64,000 bases of DNA from contig JANYLQ010000037.1 in the NCBI GenBank assembly GCA_025363755.1, positions 1 through 64,000 of the forward strand. The letters are read 5' to 3'. Position 1 is the stretch's first letter; every line of letters begins with the position of its first letter. The notes beneath the pieces were generated by a model. It saw only the letters and a list, made by a program, of their open reading frames with translations, was not told the DNA's origin and made no database searches. A program made the translations under genes and the position numbers. Of the stretch, positions 47,097-55,767 are shown piece by piece. This DNA is from Hyphomicrobiales bacterium. GTDB lineage: Bacteria; Pseudomonadota; Alphaproteobacteria; Rhizobiales; Aestuariivirgaceae.

Positions 47097-47192
47097 CGTC
47101 ATTCCCGCGAAGGCGGGAATCTCTGTTTTCTAGCCACGAAACGCAGATGCCCGCCGTAGCCTGTCCTCGCGAAGGCGGGGGCGGGCATGACG
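47097..47192. repeat. REP-like inverted palindrome pair, same family as 26728..26801 in opposite orientation
   Basis: CGTCATTCCCGCGAAGGCGGGAATCTCTGTTTT...ACGCAGATGCCCGCC...GGGCATGACG; interior matches reverse complement of the 26.7-kb copy. Confidence 0.85.
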
Positions 47193-47238
47193 ATTAAAAG
47201 TAATGGATAAATCGAAACTGTTCGAAGGCTAAGCTGTA

Positions 47239-48072
47239 TTGATGAACCAGTCCGCCATATCTAACTTCCTCCGTGATTTGGTAGCTTGGACAGTCGTCGC
47301 TCTCTTCATGTTCCCGATTTTCTGGTGGGCGCTGGTTTCGATCCAACCTGCCTCAGCAATCTTCGACAAAGATTACATCAACATTTTTAACTTTGTACCG
47401 ACCGTCAATAATTACATCCTGACCCTCACTGATGTTGGCAGTTCGCTTTTCAATTCGCGCGAAGCAATTTTGAATTCATTGATCGTCGCAATTGGTTCAA
47501 CAGTTCTTGTGATTATGATAGGCGTATCGGCAGCATTCAGTTTGAGTCATCACCTCAATGCCCACAAACACAACTTCATCATCGCCGTCTTCCTAGCGCG
47601 CATTGCGCCACCGATTGCCACCATCATTCCGATCTATGTGACATATCGCACAATTGGCCTTAACGATACTTGGGCAGGCTTGATCCTCGCCCACACCGCC
47701 ATGAATGCGCCGCTGGCAATCTTGTTACTCAAGTCCTTCATTGACGAGGTGCCACGCGAAATGTTCGAAGCCGCAAAGATTGATGGCGCGACGGAGTTTC
47801 AATCTTTGATAAAAATCCTGATCCCCAATATCAGTGGCGGATTGGTCACCACTACAATCTTGTGCTTCATCTTTTCATGGACAGAGTTTCTAATGGCCAC
47901 CTACCTCACTGACCAGATGCACATGCTGCCCGTCCAGCTCAGCATTTTGCGCATGGCTGATTGGGGGCCTGTTGCGGCCTTAAGCACAGCCACGCTGGTG
48001 CCCAGTTTTGTGGCAATTCTGCTGGTGCGCAAGAATTTGGTGCGCGGATTGACTTGGGGGATGCAGAAGTAG
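47239..48072 (+). CDS. Carbohydrate-type ABC transporter permease (MalG/UgpE-like), orphan
   Basis: MFPIFWWALVSIQPASAIF; EAAKIDGATEFQSLIKILIPNISGGLVTTTILCFIFSWTEFLMA (EAA motif). Confidence 0.88.
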   Translation: MMNQSAISNFLRDLVAWTVVALFMFPIFWWALVSIQPASAIFDKDYINIFNFVPTVNNYILTLTDVGSSLFNSREAILNSLIVAIGSTVLVIMIGVSAAFSLSHHLNAHKHNFIIAVFLARIAPPIATIIPIYVTYRTIGLNDTWAGLILAHTAMNAPLAILLLKSFIDEVPREMFEAAKIDGATEFQSLIKILIPNISGGLVTTTILCFIFSWTEFLMATYLTDQMHMLPVQLSILRMADWGPVAALSTATLVPSFVAILLVRKNLVRGLTWGMQK

Positions 48073-48165
48073 GTTTTGCCTTTTTATGCACAGGTTCTGT
48101 GGATATCTTTATCCAGCTTGATTCTGAGTCCTTGTGACACTTCACCCTGTTAAGACACTTAAACC

Positions 48166-49662
48166 ATGAATAACCCTATCCCAATTCGCCCCGTTGATTC
48201 CGCCGTTGAAGAGCAATTCCGTAGCCCCCCGCAAAATCTTGAGGCAGAGCAGGCGTTGCTGGGCGCCATCTTGTCGAACAACGAAGCGGCAGACCGGGTT
48301 TCAAACTTCCTGACCGCTGATCATTTCAGCGAAGGCGTTCATGCGCGGATTTTTGAAGCGGCCACGACCCTCATCCGCATGGGCAAACTCGCATCTCCGG
48401 TCACGCTCAAATCGCATTTCGAGAATGACTCAACGCTGAAGGAAATTGGCGGTTCGGCTTATCTTGGCCGCCTTGCTGCATCGGCCACGACCATCATCAA
48501 CGCCGAAGAATATGGCCGCACGATTTATGAATTGGCGCAGCGCCGCAAGTTGATCAGCATCGGCACTGAAGTTGTGAATGAAGCGTTTGAGCCCGATATT
48601 GAATCCTCCGCCAAAGATATGATCGAGCGGGCAGAGCAAGCGCTTTATGGTCTGGCCGAAACGGATAAATATGGCAAAGGTTTCCAAGCTTTCGGCCGCG
48701 CGCTGACGGTGGCCATCGACATGGCATCAGCCGCTTACCAACGCGACGGCGGACTTTCCGGCATCTCGGCAGGCCTTACTGACCTCGATGAAAAAATGGG
48801 CGGTCTGCAATCTTCAGATTTGATCATCCTCGCTGGCCGCCCCGCCATGGGCAAGACGGCGCTGGCCACCAACATCGCCTATCATGTGGCCAAGGCTTAC
48901 AAGGCCGAATATCAACCCGATGGTTCGAACAAGGTTTTGGACGGCGGTGTGGTTGCGTTCTTCTCGCTTGAAATGTCGTCTGAACAATTGGCCACGCGTA
49001 TCATCGCTGAACAATCAGGCATTTCATCCGAATATATCCGGCGTGGCAAAATCAGCGAGGATGAATTTCAGCGCCTCGTTGATGTGAGCCGAGAGCTGCA
49101 AGCGCTGCCTTTGTATATCGATGATACAGGTGGTTTGACGATTGCCCAACTTGCATCACGCGCTCGCCGATTGAAACGTCAGCGTGGTGTTGGGTTGATT
49201 GTTGTGGATTATTTGCAGTTGCTTGCTGGTTCGGCGCGCAAGGCCTCCGAAGGCCGCGTTCAGGAAGTTACCGAAATCACTGTTGGTCTTAAAGCGCTGG
49301 CCAAGGAACTGGCGGTTCCGATCATCGCTTTGTCGCAGCTTTCGCGCCAAGTGGAATCGCGTGAAGATAAACGCCCCCAACTTTCTGATTTGCGCGAGTC
49401 AGGCTCCATCGAGCAAGACGCCGACGTGGTGTTGTTTGTGTACCGTGAAGAATATTATCTCGAACGCCTCATGCCAGCGGAAGGCACGCCAGAATTTCAA
49501 GGCTGGCAAGAAAAGATGGACCGCGCCCATGGCCGCGCCGAAGTAATCATCGGCAAACAACGCCACGGCCCAACGGGCACAGTTGATTTGCAGTTTGAAG
49601 GCAGGCTGACACGGTTCTCGAATTTGGCCAAGGATGGCTATGTGCCGGATCGGTTTGAGTGA
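48166..49662 (+). CDS. dnaB: Replicative DNA helicase DnaB
   Basis: PPQNLEAEQALLGAILSNNEAADRV, LAGRPAMGKTALATNIA, FSLEMSSEQLATRI, QLSRQVESREDKRPQLSDLRESGSIEQDADVV. Confidence 0.98.
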   Translation: MNNPIPIRPVDSAVEEQFRSPPQNLEAEQALLGAILSNNEAADRVSNFLTADHFSEGVHARIFEAATTLIRMGKLASPVTLKSHFENDSTLKEIGGSAYLGRLAASATTIINAEEYGRTIYELAQRRKLISIGTEVVNEAFEPDIESSAKDMIERAEQALYGLAETDKYGKGFQAFGRALTVAIDMASAAYQRDGGLSGISAGLTDLDEKMGGLQSSDLIILAGRPAMGKTALATNIAYHVAKAYKAEYQPDGSNKVLDGGVVAFFSLEMSSEQLATRIIAEQSGISSEYIRRGKISEDEFQRLVDVSRELQALPLYIDDTGGLTIAQLASRARRLKRQRGVGLIVVDYLQLLAGSARKASEGRVQEVTEITVGLKALAKELAVPIIALSQLSRQVESREDKRPQLSDLRESGSIEQDADVVLFVYREEYYLERLMPAEGTPEFQGWQEKMDRAHGRAEVIIGKQRHGPTGTVDLQFEGRLTRFSNLAKDGYVPDRFE

Positions 49663-49706
49663 GGGTGTAGAGCTAACGTTTCATGTAATTATTTAACTAT
49701 GTAATA

Positions 49707-49792
49707 CCGTCACCCCGGCGAAGGCCGGGGCTGGGCTTGACATCATCTGCACTATTTGAAAAGCCCAATCCCTGCCTTCGCAGGGATGACGG
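49707..49792. repeat. REP-like inverted palindrome pair (third variant)
   Basis: CCGTCACCCCGGCGAAGGCCGGGG ... AATCCCTGCCTTCGCAGGGATGACGG with inner GGGCTT/AAGCCC. Confidence 0.85.
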
Positions 49793-49860
49793 GGTGTGTG
49801 GGAACATGGTATTCACAGCATCGAACTTGAACTCTTGCCAAAATCATTTATCGAAGAACT

Positions 49861-50979
49861 ATGAACGCCATTCCCGAAGCTCTCTCCAGCGCCATTGTCA
49901 CCATTGACCTTGCTGCTCTCCAATCCAATTGGAAAGCTTTGGCCGCACAGGCGAGGGCGCATTCGCCTGCGACTGAAACGGGTGCTGCCATCAAGGGTGA
50001 GGCTTACGGCTTGGGGATGGAAGCTGTTGCCAAAGCTTTATGGTCTGCTGGGTGCCGCAGCTTTTTCGTGGCGCGGCCTTTTGAGGGGGCGCAGCTGCGG
50101 GCCATTTTGCCGGAGGCTTTGATTTTTGTTTTGGACGGTTTGTATGCTGGCCAAGCGGATTATTATTTGAGCCATGCGCTAATCCCTGCGCTGATCTCGC
50201 TCGATGAAGCCCGTGAATGGGCGGCCAATGGCAAGAGCAAGCCTTGTGCGGTTCATGTTGATACCGGCATCAACCGCATGGGCATGAGAGCTGACGAATA
50301 CGCTGACGTTGTTGCGATGAAAGATCAGCTGCATATCGATTTAGTGATGAGCCATCTCGCTTGCTCTGATGAACCCTCTCATCCACTCAATGCCAAGCAG
50401 CGCGACCTGTTTGCCAAATATCGCGCGATGTTGCCAGATATCCCTGCGAGTTTTGCTAATTCATCGGGCATCTATTTGGGCGATGGATATTTATATGATC
50501 TGGTGCGGCCCGGTGTGGCGCTTTATGGCGGCAATCCATCGCCGGGGCAGCCGAACCCGATGAAAACCGTGGTCACGCTGCAGCTCAAAATCATGCAGAC
50601 CAAAATCGTGAAACAGGGCGACACGATTGGCTATAGCGCCACTTGGACTGCGCCACGAGACAGCCGCATTGCTCTCCTAGGGGCAGGGTACCGTGACGGA
50701 ATTCCGCGCAAGCTCAGTTGGTCAACTGATAAACCAGCAGCACAAGTGTTTGTGGCGGGTAGGCGCGTTGATATTGTGGGCCGGGTTTCGATGGATATGA
50801 TGGCCATTGACGTGACGGATTTGCCCGAGGCCGAAACCGCGCGTGGCACGCTGGTTGAAATCTTTGGGCCGAATTTGCCCGTTGACGAAGCAGCCGCATA
50901 CGCAGGCACGATTTCATATGAATTGCTCACCCATCTGGGCAATCGCTATCACCGCCGCTACATTGGCGGCGAATCGTGA
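49861..50979 (+). CDS. alr: Alanine racemase
   Basis: AAIKGEAYGLGMEAVAKALWSAG (KxxAYG), HVDTGINRMGM, GRVSMDMMAIDVTD. Confidence 0.95.
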   Translation: MNAIPEALSSAIVTIDLAALQSNWKALAAQARAHSPATETGAAIKGEAYGLGMEAVAKALWSAGCRSFFVARPFEGAQLRAILPEALIFVLDGLYAGQADYYLSHALIPALISLDEAREWAANGKSKPCAVHVDTGINRMGMRADEYADVVAMKDQLHIDLVMSHLACSDEPSHPLNAKQRDLFAKYRAMLPDIPASFANSSGIYLGDGYLYDLVRPGVALYGGNPSPGQPNPMKTVVTLQLKIMQTKIVKQGDTIGYSATWTAPRDSRIALLGAGYRDGIPRKLSWSTDKPAAQVFVAGRRVDIVGRVSMDMMAIDVTDLPEAETARGTLVEIFGPNLPVDEAAAYAGTISYELLTHLGNRYHRRYIGGES

Positions 50980-50989
50980 AGGATCTGAT

Positions 50990-51769
50990 TTGAATTTCGT
51001 TGCTGCCATAGGCCGATTGTTTTTGCTGTTCTGCGCTGAAGTGGGGCGCATTGCGATTTTTATGAAGGATGCGCTGATCGTCGGCTTGACCCCACGCTAT
51101 TATTGGGGGCAAATTCTTACGCAGTTTTTTCGGATTGGCTATACGTCGTTGCCGGTTGTGGCGCTCACTGCGTTCTTTACGGGCGGCGCTTTGGCGTTAC
51201 AGATTTATACTGGTTCGTCGGCGGCCACCGCTGGCCAATTGGTGCCAAGCATTGTGGCCATTGGCATTACCCGTGAGCTTGGGCCAGTGCTTGCGGGATT
51301 GATGGTGGCGGGCAGGGTGGGGGCATCGATTGCAGCCGAGCTTGGCACAATGAAAGTGACCGAGCAGACGGATGCGCTGGTCACACTTTCAACCAATCCG
51401 CTTAAATATCTCGTCGGCCCACGTATATTAGCGGCGGTCATTTCTATGCCATTGTTGGTAGCCATCGGTGATGCCATTGGCATTATGGGTGGTTATGTTG
51501 TGAGCACGCGCTCGCTCGAATTGAACGGCTTCAGCTATATTAAAACCACGGCCGACAAACTGCATTTCTTCGATGATATTTCGTCGGGCCTGATCAAAGC
51601 GGCGGTGTTTGGATTTATCATTGCACTCATGGGCTGCTATCACGGTTTCAATTCGAAGGGTGGCGCACAAGGTGTGGGCCGCGCCACGACCAATGCGGTG
51701 GTGTTTTCGGCCATCATGATATTGGCGTCGAATTTTGTGCTCACCTCATTGTTGTTCGGGAAGCACTAG
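50990..51769 (+). CDS. mlaE: MlaE-family ABC permease; probable TTG start at 50990
   Basis: QFFRIGYTSLPVVALTAFFTGGALALQ; TRELGPVLAGLMVAGRVGASIAAELGTMKVTEQTDAL. Confidence 0.93.
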   Translation: MNFVAAIGRLFLLFCAEVGRIAIFMKDALIVGLTPRYYWGQILTQFFRIGYTSLPVVALTAFFTGGALALQIYTGSSAATAGQLVPSIVAIGITRELGPVLAGLMVAGRVGASIAAELGTMKVTEQTDALVTLSTNPLKYLVGPRILAAVISMPLLVAIGDAIGIMGGYVVSTRSLELNGFSYIKTTADKLHFFDDISSGLIKAAVFGFIIALMGCYHGFNSKGGAQGVGRATTNAVVFSAIMILASNFVLTSLLFGKH

Positions 51770-52540
51770 ATGGCCCCGCATATTGAACTCAAAGAAGTGC
51801 GCAAGAGCTTTGGTGCAAAGCATGTTCTGAACGGGCTTTCGCTTTCCGTTGAAAAGGGCAAATCACTCGTGGTCATCGGTGGTTCGGGCACCGGCAAATC
51901 TGTGATGCTGAAATGCATCTTGGGAATTTTGCAGCCTGACTCTGGCGACATTAAAATTGCTGGCGAGAATGTTGTGGGCTTGCGCGGTGAAGCGCGCGAT
52001 CAATTTCTGCGCCGTTTCGGCATGTTGTTTCAGGGCGGAGCTTTGTTTGACTCGCTCAGCGTGTGGGAAAACGTCGCCTTTGGTCTAACCCAAGGTCGCC
52101 GCACGCCCAAAGCACAGGCCCGCGAAATTGCGATGGAAAAACTTGGCCTTGTGGGGTTGAGCGCTGATGTGGGCAAGCTTTATCCCGCCGAACTTTCAGG
52201 CGGCATGCAAAAACGTGTGGGCCTCGCCCGCGCCATTGCCGCCGACCCTGAAATCATTTTCTTTGATGAGCCAACCACCGGCCTTGATCCGATCATGGCC
52301 GATGTGATCAATAATTTGATCGTTGATTGCGTGAAGCGATTAGGTGCCACCACCATCTCCATCACCCATGACATGGCCTCGGCCCGCAAAATAGCCGATC
52401 AGATTGCGATGATTTATAAGGGCGAAATTATTTGGGCAGGCGATGCGCGGATGATTGACCGCAGCGGCAATGCATATGTTGATCAGTTTATTTTAGGCCG
52501 CGCCGATGGGCCGATTAAGATGGATGTGCTGAAGGGCTGA
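51770..52540 (+). CDS. mlaF: MlaF-like ABC transporter ATPase
   Basis: GGSGTGKSVMLKCILGILQPDSG; LSGGMQKRVGLARAIAADPEIIFFDEPTTGLDPI. Confidence 0.93.
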   Translation: MAPHIELKEVRKSFGAKHVLNGLSLSVEKGKSLVVIGGSGTGKSVMLKCILGILQPDSGDIKIAGENVVGLRGEARDQFLRRFGMLFQGGALFDSLSVWENVAFGLTQGRRTPKAQAREIAMEKLGLVGLSADVGKLYPAELSGGMQKRVGLARAIAADPEIIFFDEPTTGLDPIMADVINNLIVDCVKRLGATTISITHDMASARKIADQIAMIYKGEIIWAGDARMIDRSGNAYVDQFILGRADGPIKMDVLKG

Positions 52541-52642
52541 GCTAACAGCGCGAGCTGCGATTCATATTGTCGTTGGTTTGTCTTTGTTCTAGCATTTCTG
52601 ACAATAATCCGAATTGAACTTTCCCAATCCAGAGGGCTGATA

Positions 52643-53089
52643 ATGAGTTGGAGCTTAGAGCAAATCACAGCGGTAGCGACAGTTGCAGGTGTCTTTGGCG
52701 GACTGATATCGGTTTATTTTTTGGTTCATGAAGTTCGGCGCAATGCGCAAGCTATCGAAGGGGCAACAGTGCAGTCCCTTATGAGCTTTGAAAAAGATGT
52801 ATTCCTCATGCTCGGTGCCAATGCCAAGCTGTATTTGCGTGGACGTGCTGATGCTTCCAAGCTTTCTGCCGACGATAAGTATAAGTTCGATAAGCTCGTC
52901 GTGGCTCAAATGTCTCTATTTTACAGCGCATTCGTTCAGTATGAACAAAAGCTAATTGATGACGAAGTTTGGGTTGCCTATCACAACGCTCTGAAGAGAG
53001 ATTTGGCAGCTCCAGGTTTCCTCGCGAGTTGGCAAGCAACAGAAACAACCTACCCTAAGTCCTTTCGGCAGATGATTGAGAAGGGCTGA
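52643..53089 (+). CDS. Hypothetical protein with N-terminal TM segment
   Basis: MSWSLEQITAVATVAGVFGGLISVYFLVHEVRRNAQAIEGATVQSL. Confidence 0.6.
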   Translation: MSWSLEQITAVATVAGVFGGLISVYFLVHEVRRNAQAIEGATVQSLMSFEKDVFLMLGANAKLYLRGRADASKLSADDKYKFDKLVVAQMSLFYSAFVQYEQKLIDDEVWVAYHNALKRDLAAPGFLASWQATETTYPKSFRQMIEKG

Positions 53090-53110
53090 TATCTCTATTA
53101 GCAGTGTTGG

Positions 53111-53641
53111 TTAGTCTTTGCGCTTGCCAAATCCAACGCGACCTAAGATCTGGACGTCTCCCATCGTCATTTCTTTGATCGCTGCGCATATGTGCAAGAC
53201 GATTAACAGTAACAGTACCAGCGCCATCCAAACATGAATCACGCGGCTGGGATATTGCGCGAAATCGGCGGGGAGAGTGTTGCCGGGCGTTTCGTAAAGA
53301 TGCGCAATGAGGAAGCCCGTGAACCAGCCGCTCAGTGCCGTCACAAAAATTACGAGATAGAGTAGACGATGGATGGGCGTGCGCAAACGGCCAACACCTT
53401 GGCGCTGGCTAGCAGAGGGGTCTGGGTGGCTGGTGAAGTAACGCGTGATCAAACGGATTGCCATCAATACGATGATTGCTGTGCCTAGCCCCATGTGAAG
53501 TGACAAAGGTTGCAATTTGGCAGGATCGGAATTTGCTAATTTACCGATGGTAAAATATCCAAACCCAAGTTGGAAACCAATCATGATGGCCAAGAGCCAG
53601 TGCAGCGCAACAAGGACGGGGTGATAGCGGGTGACGGTCAT
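53111..53641 (-). CDS. Cytochrome b561; start likely at MTVTRYHPV (53641)
   Basis: YHPVLVALHWLLAIMIGFQLGFGYF; LHMGLGTAIIVLMAIRLITR; multi-TM with spaced His. Confidence 0.88.
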   Translation of the reverse strand: MTVTRYHPVLVALHWLLAIMIGFQLGFGYFTIGKLANSDPAKLQPLSLHMGLGTAIIVLMAIRLITRYFTSHPDPSASQRQGVGRLRTPIHRLLYLVIFVTALSGWFTGFLIAHLYETPGNTLPADFAQYPSRVIHVWMALVLLLLIVLHICAAIKEMTMGDVQILGRVGFGKRKD

Positions 53642-53735
53642 GATATACACTCCAGTTGTACCGCAAATTGGTCCAAAAATTTGTACCAATCAATAGGTGT
53701 AGATTTTGCCCGATGAAACCGATTAAACCAACCCA

Positions 53736-55661
53736 ATGAAATTCCCACCTTCCTTCCTCGATGATATTCGCGCCCGGGTTTCGGTATCGTCGGTTATTGG
53801 CCGCAAAGTGGCTTGGGATCGGCGGAAGACCAATGCGGCCAAGGGTGACTATTGGGCGTGTTGCCCGTTTCATGGTGAAAAGTCGCCGAGCTTTCATGCT
53901 GATGACCGTAAAGGTCGGTATTATTGTTTTGGCTGCAAGCAGTCTGGCGATATTTTCACCTATCTTATTGAAAAAGAGGGCGTGCCGTTTCTTGAGGCCG
54001 TGGCGCAGCTAGCGGCGGAGGCCGGATTGCCGATGCCGGTAATTTCTGAAGCTGATGTTCAGCGTGAAGAACTGCGCACAAGCCTTTATGAAATCATCGA
54101 AATTTCAGCGAAATTTTTTGAAGCAGAGTTGCAATCGGCACGGGGGGCAAAGGCCAGGGGCTATCTGGCGGACCGGGGATTATCGCCTGCCATTCAGAAA
54201 GAATTCTCGATTGGCTATTCGCCTGATGATCGCTCAGCCTTGCGCACGCATTTGGCGGACAAGAAGATCACTGTCGAACAAATGGCTGAAGCTGGGCTGG
54301 TGATTACGGGTGATGATATTCCGGTGGCTTATGATCGGTTCCGCGACCGGGTGATGTTTCCGATCCGCGATCCGAGGGGCCGCGTGATTGCCTTTGGGGG
54401 CAGGGCGCTTCGTGCTGATGTTCCAGCTAAATATTTGAACTCGCCGGATACGCCGCTGTTTCACAAGGGCGAGATTTTATACAATTTCGATAAAGCACGT
54501 GGCGTGGCCCACACGTCTGGCCAACTCATCGCCGTTGAAGGCTATGTTGATGTGATTGCCATGTTCCGCGCGGGGTTCACTGAGGCGGTGGCACCCCTAG
54601 GCACAGCGCTTACCGAAAATCAACTGGCCATAATGTGGAAAGCAGTGCCCGAACCTGTGCTTTGTTTTGATGGCGACAGTGCGGGGCAGAAGGCGGCTTA
54701 TCGTGCGCTCGATTTGGCGTTGCCATTGTTGAAGCCAGGGCATTCGTTGAAGTTTGCATTTCTGCCAGAGGGGCAAGACCCGGACGATCTTTTGAAAACC
54801 GAGGGGCCTGAGGCTGTTAAAACCGTTGTGAACGCGGCAGAACCCATGGCCTCAGTGTTATGGGCGCGGGCGCTCAATGAAAATGACCGCTCCACGCCAG
54901 AGCGCCGCGCGGCGTTTGAAAAAGATTTGCGCATTCAGCTTTCGCACATTGCCGATGAAACAGTGCGCAAGCATTACCTCTCGGATTTGCAGGAGCGGCT
55001 GAACACCCTTTTCAAAGGCGCACAAGGCCAGCGCCGGACTTTTACAGCTGGCAAACCTCAGGCGCGTTTGAAGTGGGGGCAGAAGCCTTGGGAACTGCAG
55101 CAGCCTGCATCGCAAAAGCTAAAAGCGCTTGCTGGCAAGAGCAATTCTAGCACCGCCGCAGAGCACCGCGAACGGATGATCGTCCTCACACTGATCAATC
55201 ATCCTGAGCTGGTGCACGAATTTTATGCCGAATTTAGGAAAACAGATATTGCTTCGCGTGAGCTTGACTCTATGAGGGCCAATATCATAGATAGCGCGTT
55301 CTCGATGGAAAGCCTTGAACCGGCGGTCCTTCGGGGCCATCTGTTGTCAAGAGGGTTTGGGCCGTTGCTGGACCGCCTCGAAACACAGGCGAAACGTTTG
55401 AATGAGTGGTTCTTAGGTCCTGGTGCTGCACAAGATGATGCCCGGACAGGCCTCCGCCAAATGATCGCTTTACACCATAAAGCCGTCACACTCGATCGTG
55501 AGTTGAAGGCCGCAGAAGCGGCTTTTGCGCACGAACCCACGGAGGATAATTTAGCTGCACTGATCGCGCTTCGCGATCAATTTACCTCGGCCCTTGGTTC
55601 TGAAGCCCATGTTGATGGCTTTGGGGTCGCTTCAGGCCGGACGAGTAATCAAGACACTTGA
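53736..55661 (+). CDS. dnaG: DNA primase
   Basis: Zn-binding CCPFHGEKSPSFHADDRKGRYYCFGCKQSGD; EGYVDVIAMFRAGF; LCFDGDSAGQKAA. Confidence 0.98.
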   Translation: MKFPPSFLDDIRARVSVSSVIGRKVAWDRRKTNAAKGDYWACCPFHGEKSPSFHADDRKGRYYCFGCKQSGDIFTYLIEKEGVPFLEAVAQLAAEAGLPMPVISEADVQREELRTSLYEIIEISAKFFEAELQSARGAKARGYLADRGLSPAIQKEFSIGYSPDDRSALRTHLADKKITVEQMAEAGLVITGDDIPVAYDRFRDRVMFPIRDPRGRVIAFGGRALRADVPAKYLNSPDTPLFHKGEILYNFDKARGVAHTSGQLIAVEGYVDVIAMFRAGFTEAVAPLGTALTENQLAIMWKAVPEPVLCFDGDSAGQKAAYRALDLALPLLKPGHSLKFAFLPEGQDPDDLLKTEGPEAVKTVVNAAEPMASVLWARALNENDRSTPERRAAFEKDLRIQLSHIADETVRKHYLSDLQERLNTLFKGAQGQRRTFTAGKPQARLKWGQKPWELQQPASQKLKALAGKSNSSTAAEHRERMIVLTLINHPELVHEFYAEFRKTDIASRELDSMRANIIDSAFSMESLEPAVLRGHLLSRGFGPLLDRLETQAKRLNEWFLGPGAAQDDARTGLRQMIALHHKAVTLDRELKAAEAAFAHEPTEDNLAALIALRDQFTSALGSEAHVDGFGVASGRTSNQDT

Positions 55662-55767
55662 GAAAGGGTCATGGTTAATCGGCGCTTAATGGTGGTGCGG
55701 CTAGTTTGCCCCGAATCAGTTTATGCGGAAGATCTCAATCTTCCGGCACTTTGAAGGAATTGTACCC

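Noticed and set aside
26728-49792. Dispersed palindromes considered as a CRISPR array
   Set aside because: Repeats are kilobases apart with no regular spacers and no cas genes; they are REP-like pairs.
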